Under the pieces are notes generated by a model. That model was not told where the DNA came from and searched no databases. It saw only the letters and a program-made list of their open reading frames with translations. Of a stretch of 64,000 bases of DNA, positions 56,320-64,000 are shown piece by piece; position 1 is the stretch's first letter, and each line of letters starts with the position of its first letter. The stretch lies in the NCBI GenBank assembly GCA_004794785.1, contig SJOL01000719.1:1448906-1512905 (forward strand), written 5' to 3'. Source of the stretch: Opisthorchis felineus (Eukaryota > Platyhelminthes > Trematoda > Opisthorchiida > Opisthorchiidae). The position numbers were made by a program, and so were the translations under genes.

Positions 56320-56600
56320 TCTTACATGGCCATTATAAGAAAAGCTATTTGATAACTCCCTCGAAAGTCTAACCAGTCTATGGCGAAAAGCCGAGAAGTT
56401 CTGTACAACTGCTTCTTCACCCACTTGGGATCATCAGTGATGTGCATGTCATGAAACTCCAGTAGGGAGTTTTGAGTTCCCGACCTCCCGGTTAGAAGAT
56501 GATCGCTTAACCGTTCGGTCGCTAGCGGGATATAGTGATTACCTGTCCGTAAAAAGTGGCCTGTGATATATTTCATTGCTTGAAGTTCCGTACCAAAACT
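56320..56600 (-). mobile_element. Hammerhead-SINE (family C), copy 5
   Basis: Minus strand: A-box region GCGACCGAACGGTTAAG (from 56523), B-box region GGGAACTCAAAACTC (about 56481-56467), then CACTGATGATCCCAAGTGGG (56439-56420) and TGAAGAAGCAG where GACGAAACGGC should be, then TTGTAC. The constant 3' block TCTCGGCTTTTCGCCATAGA follows. CTGATGA is intact but GAAA is GAAG. Confidence 0.7.
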
Positions 56601-59461
56601 CACAGTAACAGTTATTGCAGAAATGTTGGACTCATGAAGTACCTTTCGAAGAGCCAAGGTAACTATTTCAACACAGTATGGGAAGTATTTTCCTGATGAA
56701 AAAAGATCACAGGAAACCCATGTGAACCAGAACTCACCACATTGAGAGTTTAACTAAAAAGGTCATTTTTACAACGAAAAACTGTAGACTCTATGCCTAA
56801 ACTCAGTGCTTCCTAGACCCTCATGACGCCATCCGGAAAGTTGCAACACCATATTCGCCTAAAAAATTTGTCGAGTTGCCTCAACCTCTCACAGGTTTTT
56901 CGACAGCAGCAGACCTTTTTTCGTTTTCCGGCACAAGCGTTAGAATGGCACATATATGATTTATTTGAAGCAAGTAGTATCTGCTTCCACAGGTGATCTA
57001 TAGAAGTCCTGCGCCTCAGTTGAAACTGTGGTGCACAGCATACAGCACATCCGCCTAGAGACTGTAGCAACACAACCGACAATCCGATGCGTGTTACCGG
57101 CCGAGTGGCCATATGCGGTTTGTGCGATATCACTCCAGTTGTACATATGAGACAGTAACTGTCCATTCACATTAGGCTACAGGAAAATCGGTCGTGTGCT
57201 CGCAGTTCTTCGGACCATCCTCTTGGGTTCCGGTTATTACATTCTTGAGCGCACAAGCATGTACGGATCTAATGTAAGCCACGGTTCACGAAAAATGCCC
57301 AATATATTGCATGCCACATCAGGTGACTCACTGCAGCAACCCATCGACCTTTCAATTAAAGTTAACTGGCTGGACGGGAAAAGGCTCGTAAAACACGAAG
57401 AAACTGGTCACCACCAAAAGCAAACGAATTTATGCCTGAAGGTTGAACGAAAACAGAAGTATCCTCGCTTCCTTGATGCTGGACGATAAACACGGTGGAT
57501 AAATAAGACGGCAGCTGGCCGCAACAGGACGTATTTTTACAAGATGCTGAGGCTAAACGGTGGGCTGAAACGAGGAAACAAGAGAGAAGAGGACGTTGGC
57601 TGTTCCTCCGATGTTCGGGGACCTCCCACCGAAAACAGAATTCTCCGTCATACTAACAGCGTCCCTTAGACGTAATACACCCAAGGAGCACAAGAAAGTA
57701 ACTGTATATCGCTTGCCAGCCAAGTCGAAAAAAAATAGGAAAAAATGTTCGGTGGATTTTGTCGTCCCCTAACACTTAACAGTCAATTTTTGCGTAGAAT
57801 CTCGCTAGCCCTAGTGAAAATACGTGTAACGCTGGTCCGTGGTTTTGTGCGAACAGCTGTGGGTACTTTTTGTAAAAAACATACTACGGTGAATAACGCA
57901 CAACTGTTTTGTGGACCTACGATAGTGTGCCCAGAAATGTTTCTCAAGGATTCCAGTCGCTGAATGACAGACCCGAGTTGAGAATATCCGCACCAAATTC
58001 ACAAAGGGTAAAGTCGAATCAATTAGCTATTTTTTGGTTGAGTTGCGGTCGAGTAACGCCCGTAATAGGCCAAGCGTATTATTTTTAAGTCAAACTGGCT
58101 CTCTGAAGACCCCTACAAATGCTTCAAATGGAACCAAGTTTATAAGTGACAAGAACCAACACATTCAAGCTTCAACGCTGCGAAGCACCAAGCTCTTGAA
58201 TCCCCAATAAGGAACTAATGCATCCGCATCACAGAAACCGACATACAAAACACCATTTTCTTGATAAATAGAGTGGGTTTTGAAGCCAAAGTCCGCGAGC
58301 ATCTGAATATTAGGCTTGTAGAAGCACGACAAACAAAAACCAAGCGTTTCGTTCAAAAAAGCAAAATTTCAAACGTACCCACGTCAAAGGTGTTGGGTTT
58401 GCTTGGTCCCTGTGGTTCTTTTTGAATGCTTAGCTCTATAGGCTATCACAATTCTACGGACTACATGAAAAATCACAAGGAAGGGGTTTCTACCCTACCA
58501 CACAATCAGTTCTATATACAAAATTTCGACGTTTTTGAAACCTGTTCCAGACGAAGTGAGTAAGTAACATTGAAGATTCTTTCGCTTTCGTGACAAACTT
58601 AGACTGGTGAAATTACGTGACAGTGAAAGGTTTCTTGGATTTGATGTATGTCAACTTCACACAAGTGCGCCCATAGACAAGGGTTTTGAGACTGTACACT
58701 ATCTGCTGGAAAAGAGCTGACACTGAGCACCCCTACTAATCTGTCGCGGTCTACCCATGATCTGCTTTTTCTCGTGTCATCAGATTTTGTGCAACCAAAC
58801 CAACGGGATGTCTGTGGAACCCAAAATCATTCAAACCATGGCAAACCTATTCGGTGTGAACCTAGAGAAACATGTATAACATAGGGTTGATGGAAAACTA
58901 GGGGATCACAGCTGCCTGATCAGTCCTAAGAAGGACGGAACCGGCCGTGGGTTGTCACAGAGGCTCCAGCTAATTTGTGAGTTACTTTCTTCAAGTAATG
59001 AGAAGCTTTTAAAACCCATTACGTCTTCGTGGCATTATAGCGATGATGTTATTGCAGTCAAGCCATGGGGTTTTTTCATTGACCTACCAGTTTTCACTAG
59101 CTTCCTCTATAAGGGCCAAAGTTCTACCCGAAATGCGGGGTCATTCTTTATCTATCCCAGATTGCCCCATCGAAACTGACCAGTCGAATTTCGGCGTCTT
59201 TTTATTAACAGCCAACTCCCTCTAGGAGGTATTTAGTTTATTATCCATGTCCTCTGTTTATATGAGGTTATCTTTTTTCCGATCAGTACAGAAATGAGGA
59301 AACGAGAAATGTCCTGACGAAGCTTCTTAACTTACAACAATCACTATGGTCAAAGGGATGCTGCGCCAAAAGCAACTACCTGGAAGTTTGATGAAAAGGA
59401 CAATAGATGAGTTACACTCACAAAAACAGCCCCAAGACAGGGATGTTCTATTGACTTTTCA
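56601..59461. other. No recognisable feature (about 2.9 kb)
   Basis: Open frames up to 117 codons, one of them Cys-rich (56813-57166, minus), without a recognisable domain or splice context. Confidence 0.4.
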
Positions 59462-59712
59462 GGCTTCTGTCGGTACGACTCGCCTTTCAAAATGGGGTCC
59501 GCGTGATTCACCCTGTGCATGGTTGGAGACGCTGCAAGATGTGGCCACTAATCGATGTTAATAGCAATGTTGCGGTCACTTTCTGTCCAGCTTGCGTGAA
59601 TGAGTGTCTGGAGGTGTAGACACCTTGGAATGATTCTGGTAGGCTTACACCAAGTACGGCAGCGAAGCGTCACTGTTTGAACACTGATGTGCTGTCGATC
59701 ATGGTGATGGCG
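59462..59712 (+). mobile_element. RTE-B retrotransposon, 3' end
   Basis: Starts in the last codons of RTE-B (TTCTGTCGGTACGACTCGCC, GGGGTCCGCGTGATTC) and runs through TGGAGACGCTGCAAGATGTG, GAATGAGTGTCTGGAGGTGT and CGGCAGCGAAGCGTC to a short GATCATGGTGATGG tail. Compared with positions 1-205, about 90 bp are missing between the ACCAAGT and ACGGCAG blocks. 5'-truncated and non-coding. Confidence 0.85.
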
Positions 59713-60100
59713 ACTAAAGACTTCTGAATGAATTCGCACGGTTTTATCATATGTTTTGAGAATACGCACTTTTTAAGTTTGACATTTCAGTAGAAAATCA
59801 CTCGATTCACTCAGTTTTAATTTCCAAAGGTGGTCAAAATGAGCGTCTGTGTAAGATTTGTGTGGGGGACTACGATGCCACTCATACAGGCATAACTGGC
59901 ACGTAACTTAGGGGGTTCACTGCCGGTCATACTGCTCATGCAAGTTCCGCGTCAAATGCCGCTTTAACATGAAGAGTCAGAAATTTGCACGTCTTAGCAT
60001 GGAGTCGCATGTCCATGCTTGATGAGGCTGATCTGATTCAAGGAAGCGCGCAGCACCCAAAACCACGACCTGTCCACAGTTGCTGTTTGATAAAAACTAA
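59713..60100. other. No recognisable feature
   Basis: Spacer between the RTE-B end and the possible exon; nothing was seen. Confidence 0.5.
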
Positions 60101-60334
60101 TCAATAAGGAGACCAACTAAGCGTATATTTGTCTTCATTCTCCAGGTATGCAAGTACGCGCAGGTACCCCTGATCCACAAGATGACCACCATATGGTTTG
60201 GCTTCGCATTTCGTCATATCGATTATTCTCCATTCCGGAAGAATGACACAGGAAGCTTCTGGAACCTCTAGCAATAATTCTCGATACGGCAAATTTGGTA
60301 GTCCACCGTACCAACATAGCGACAAGCTACCTTT
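60101..60334 (-). CDS. Possible exon, unknown protein
   Basis: I do not recognise it. A minus-strand frame ends with TGA at 60101 and is open for about 78 codons back to a TAA near 60335. A CCTTTAG or AAAG upstream could act as a splice acceptor. The text is coding-like, with LCWYGGLPNLPYRELLLEV, PEASCVILPEWRIIDM and LVDQGYLRVLAYLENEDKY, mixing hydrophobic and acidic residues as folded proteins do. No domain, upstream exon or nearby AATAAA was found. Two other frames are also fairly open here, which weakens the call. Confidence 0.22.
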   Translation of the reverse strand, partial: KGSLSLCWYGGLPNLPYRELLLEVPEASCVILPEWRIIDMTKCEAKPYGGHLVDQGYLRVLAYLENEDKYTLSWSPY

Positions 60335-61120
60335 GTCTTACCTAAAGGAAGGATCCCCCTGGGGCCAAAAAGGGTCTGTGTCTGCAAATGTTGGTCCCTA
60401 CTGGAAGGAAGTTTATCACTGAAGTAATCTTCAAGAGGCCAACCATCAGTGATTCCTTTCCAGGGCCGGCTTACTTGCTGTCTCTACACGAGGACAGGAG
60501 GCATTTTTGCCACGTGGAAAGAAAATTGTCCCTCGAGATCAAATCTACCGAATACTGCTCACAAAAGAAAAGACAGAATTTCACATTCCTGTCCGAGTTT
60601 TATCCTTCCAAAAGAAGTGCTCGAGTTAACAAAATTATTTGGCCCAAGTCGCTTTCAACTCTTCAGAAAATGTGTTGGTGTGGGACATATTCATGGCAAC
60701 TGATTGTGATCAGAAACAGTTGGGTATCGTAAGAATTAACTGCTGGCTATTGATCGCAATCAAATTAATTTCCAGTGGACAGCAAAATCTATCAGAACCC
60801 CATTTTAAATTTAGATAACACATACCGATGTCAGTTCTGGAGTTCAGCATAAAATGTAAATTTAACCTGTGGTAAGAAGCCGGAAACTACAATCAAATAG
60901 CAAGTCACACAGAATTTCATCTGGAAAATCGCCACGCAAGAAGACAGTAAACCTCACATGAGATGTTTTTATGGGTTGAAGGATGAATGGTGCTATATTC
61001 ATGGTGAGTGAGGCTGTTAATCGTGAAAACTCAATCGAAAAAATTAATTTGTGAGTTTCACTGGGATTTTTGTGATTTTCACACCGTTAATTTTCCGCAA
61101 CCAGGGTAAATTGCTTTGTT
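60335..61120. other. No recognisable feature
   Basis: A plus frame of 114 codons (60388-60732) has no domain. No shared repeat was seen. Confidence 0.45.
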
Positions 61121-61345
61121 GTGTAGACGTAATACACTACCCACAAGGTTGCTGAAAATTCTTCGACAGCCCACGACCGGTTTCGCCCTTCTTGGGGCTC
61201 ATCAGCTAGGCGTAGTCCACGCGTTTCCGTCAATCTTATGTTTTACTTGAACCCAAATTGCACGAAATTAGCGAAGTACACTCATTTGCAAACAAAGTTG
61301 GTTTTGCGGGAGACTCACCTGGAACCCCGCTGGATCTCTCGTTTA
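61121..61345 (-). repeat. HHR-I element, single unit
   Basis: The plus strand shows the linker end GTAGACGTAATACACTAC, the antisense hammerhead (61142-61240) and then the constant box (61281-61345) with CATTTGCAAACAAAGTTGGT, GACTCACCTGGAACCCCGCT and CTCTCGTTTATGATG. It is colinear with one unit of the dimer at 37281. No second unit follows. Confidence 0.72.
61142..61240 (-). ncRNA. Hammerhead-like module HHR-I, intact core
   Basis: Minus strand: CTGATGAG (61205-61198), stem II GCCC-CAAGAA-GGGC, GAAAC (61184-61180) and GTC (61167-61165). The outer arms CACAAGGTTG (61142-61151) and CAATCTTATG (61231-61240) pair with two changes. Stem III has two pairs then a C-U mismatch before an inner G-C. 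All core residues are kept. Confidence 0.68.
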
Positions 61346-63861
61346 TGATGTCTCTAAGCTTTATTGTGTTTCTTAGGTATTCAGCATTCCTTGCTCTGCA
61401 GGATGAGGTGTTTACTAAACCTGAAAGTTCGCCTCACCATTCACCTTCAAATAGCTGACGTGCGAGAAGAATGAACCAGCTGCCCTGTACTCCTCTTTTC
61501 CATGGCAATCTCATCGGGCCGGCCGTTGCTTGCATTTAGGGAGGTTCATGGCTTGTAGATTAGCACGCTCTGCATTAGAGCAGCTGTCCTATGAGGCTAA
61601 ACGATCAAAGTATTCACGATCGGACGATTAACTGGTCACTGGCTAATCACACAGATCACTAATCACAGATCACCTAAATTCCTTAAAGGAATTTCAAAAA
61701 TATGAGATGCGCAGATGATGCCCAATGGAGGTGGTTTCCTTCCCGAGAGAAGCCGCGTGAAACAGCTATTAACTTCAGGTCGACTTGTGAAACATCCGGC
61801 CTAATTCAAGCATCAAACCACTGCTTGCTCCATTGGCTAGAACCAGTGTTATTGAACTGGGTGGTGCAGCAAACGCTGGTGGGATATTTCGGCGTCCAAC
61901 TGATCCCAAGCATTTGGACTGGAGACCGTTAATGTGCCGATGTAACTGTCCCATCCTGCAGGAGCGCACGTTTACAGGTGGTTCTTGATGGAGTGAGGAA
62001 CCACGCAAGACTCAAGGCTTGTGAACAACATCAGTAAGGCAAAATCTTTGCCACACAAGTAAGTGTAGATACGGATAATCCTTCGCATAAGATGATGAAA
62101 TTGAGTGCGTCTCGGCATTTGGACACTCGGGTTCTGAGTCTATACGGCTGGCAGGCTGAAGGAAAGATTTTCTGCGTATTTGTACAGGCGGATACTCCTT
62201 TGTGCAATTTACGAAGCTTTTATAAAAGAAAATTGAAAGTAGCTTGTGTGGGAAAACTCGTGTAATCAAATCGGCAGTTCGCCACGTCTTCATGGCAGTA
62301 GTGAAGTGTGACCGTTTCGTGCATACCACATCTAAAAACTTTAGGTTTTTGACAGATACTGTGTGGGGCACATTCTTGCCTTTGAACAGCTCGCCTAATT
62401 GTTCAACCTGATGGTTACAGAACGCCGCTTTAGCTTTAAAAGCTGTCCAAAAACCCAAAATTGTGCTTTGTAAACTTGCATTGATGTCCTCCCCATGCCC
62501 GGGATGCGGCCACAATCTTGAAGGGCAGCTGGGATTCCGGATTGGCAGCGTCAGGTTAGATCTGAGTTCGGAGTCTACGGTATCGGTTTCTGGAATCTGC
62601 GAACACAGTATGTGATAGCGCGATATATGTGAAACCAGTTGCCATTATATATACTGAGTAATTAAATACTTGAAGGAATGTCGTGGGTTTGAATCGTCCT
62701 AAAGATTCGTATGATTCACAATGGTGATGACTCCCAATCAGGGTGTAAAATAAGAGCCAGATTGGGGCGCCGCAAGTAAGTTGAAACCAAATATAGAAAG
62801 GGCATTGTAATGACTTTGCGAATGGTCAATATTTTAATGATCTTTTTGATTGTAGCTGGTTGATGGTGATCGTTAATCCTTTCGACACGCTTGGTAATCA
62901 GCCTGCAAATGCTGAGTCATTGGTAAATAGGACATCATTAGTTTGTGATTAGGTGAGCAGTTACTTCCTGCCTGCTTTCGTGCCGGTAGTTTATAAAGAG
63001 TATCTGATATCTCTTGAGCGGATTGGCCATTTTGGGGATGGACTTCTCGTAACTTCATTGGTTCGTTTAAAGTTTGTGCTGCGACGAAAGTGTTGCATGT
63101 GTAATAAACATACGCGCCTTCAAAACATGAGGCTGGTGGTACTGCACTACATAGATCCTCGAATCCCGCGAGATTTTGCTGGTGCTCTACAGTGCTAATG
63201 CGGGTAATGTCCTGAACAGATTCACCAACTCACTTTTACATTACCCTGGTTTGATATTGTCCAGTACACGATAATCCCCCGTCTATAGAGCATAAGTCTC
63301 GAGAAGACGCGCAGTGCAGGATGATTTCTGTGTCACTGCCACCCTCTCCCGTTTCTTATCTATCCATGATAGGAAAGCAATCCGTCCGAACTTTAAGTAA
63401 ATAGTGACCGGTACCGCACCGGCAGCAGTTCTACAAAAACGGAGCCTCAAGAATCAACGAACTATCGAATAGTGCAGCCAAGCACTGGAAGTAAAATTGG
63501 TTAACTTCTGTAATTCGACACCCTAGACCACGCATTATGACTTGTACAACGCTGTTCTATCACCCTATGTTTAAGAGGACTACTCCATAGGTTAAAGCAC
63601 ACGCTGTCCTGCAAACCAAAAAACTATACTTTTGGGAACAAGGAATTTTCAAAGCGCTGTGCAGGAGATGTACGGGGACAATTCTGGCAAATCGCTGATT
63701 AAGGACACTAGGAGAAAGGCAACTTGCTAAAAGTGCGGATCTCCTTGGAACTGACCGGATTTTCTGATTGCGATGTCTGCTCACTCGATTCCCCGTTTTC
63801 TCTTGGTCAGTGTCCATACAATCGTTGCAGAGAGCAAGAATGCGGGAGACATTGGGTCAGA
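61346..63861. other. No recognisable feature (about 2.5 kb)
   Basis: Includes a minus frame of 167 codons at 62012-62515 that I could not link to any family and do not call. ACTAATCACAGATCAC-type short direct repeats occur at 61645-61675. Confidence 0.4.
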
Positions 63862-63975
63862 CCATCATCGTTATCATCATCATTGACGGCATAACAACAG
63901 TGTTCAACACTGATGCTTTGCTGCAGTACCGTCATAACTTGTTTGAAGACATTATTGTGAAGGAACTAACAAAAG
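63862..63975 (-). mobile_element. RTE-B 3' terminal tail
   Basis: On the minus strand TGCAGCAAAGCATCAGTGTT, GAACACTGTTGTTATGCCGTC and AATGATGATGATAACGATGA match the end of the RTE-B 3' UTR with its (GAT)n tail. Only about 110 bp are present, so this is a severely truncated copy. Confidence 0.75.
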
Positions 63976-64000
63976 GACGTAGAGCTAGCCTATCACATAA

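Noticed and set aside
56813..57166. Cys-rich minus frame (KKVCCCRKTCERL-type text)
   Set aside because: The Cys cluster is suggestive but there is no ATG-led signal peptide, no splice sites and no spacing matching a known fold.
62012..62515. Minus frame of 167 codons, the longest outside the retroelements
   Set aside because: It starts at GTG, has no recognisable domain, no splice context and no repeat support. Chance remains likely in 64 kb read in six frames.

Overview
This window looks like intergenic or intronic DNA from a flatworm nuclear genome, most likely a trematode of the liver-fluke type. The organism call is an inference. It rests on RTE-clade retrotransposons with short simple-repeat tails, tRNA-like SINEs that also carry a hammerhead-ribozyme module (the design known from the schistosome Sm-alpha family), and remnants of Penelope-like and R2-like elements. 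Base composition is roughly balanced. There are no operons, no bacterial-style gene packing, no rRNA and no CRISPR array. I see no complete host protein gene. At best there are two possible single exons (near 45.2-45.4 kb and 60.1-60.3 kb).

Layout. 0-9.4 kb: an almost full-span but dead RTE element (RTE-A, minus strand, about 1.29-5.09 kb) with endonuclease, linker, RT and C-terminal parts, a 5' region with about 70-bp tandem repeats and an (ATTG)n tail. Around it lie broken pieces of a second RTE family (RTE-B). 5.5-11.7 kb: five tRNA-like SINE copies. 12.8-38 kb: mostly unannotatable sequence with two CR1-like 3' ends, two diverged copies of an unnamed 1-kb repeat, and the first hammerhead-like repeats. 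37.3-37.8 kb: a head-to-tail dimer of a unit of about 334 bp, each unit with one hammerhead-like module. 38.4-40.2 kb: two hammerhead-SINEs in inverted orientation, followed by the 3' half of an R2-like element. 45-47 kb: a possible terminal exon and the decayed GIY-YIG domain of a Penelope-like element. 47.9-61.4 kb: five hammerhead-type repeats plus three hammerhead-SINEs among unassigned DNA. 59.5 kb and 63.9 kb: two more RTE-B 3' ends.

The most interesting system is the set of dispersed self-cleaving-ribozyme-like modules. I read three sequence families that share the hammerhead core order CTGATGA, stem II, GAAA, short stem III, GTC. HHR-I has eight full or partial copies with a flanking 10-bp inverted repeat that would close stem I, and one 334-bp tandem dimer. 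HHR-II has one well preserved copy with its own 10-bp closing inverted repeat and one decayed copy. The third family is embedded in a tRNA-headed SINE (five copies). Stem II keeps a 4-bp helix and a 6-nt loop in different copies through compensating changes. Reverse transcriptases that could mobilise them (Penelope-like, RTE, R2-like) are present only as dead fragments.

Limits: everything was read by eye, element borders are approximate unless a defined motif is given, and no alignment, folding or database search was run.
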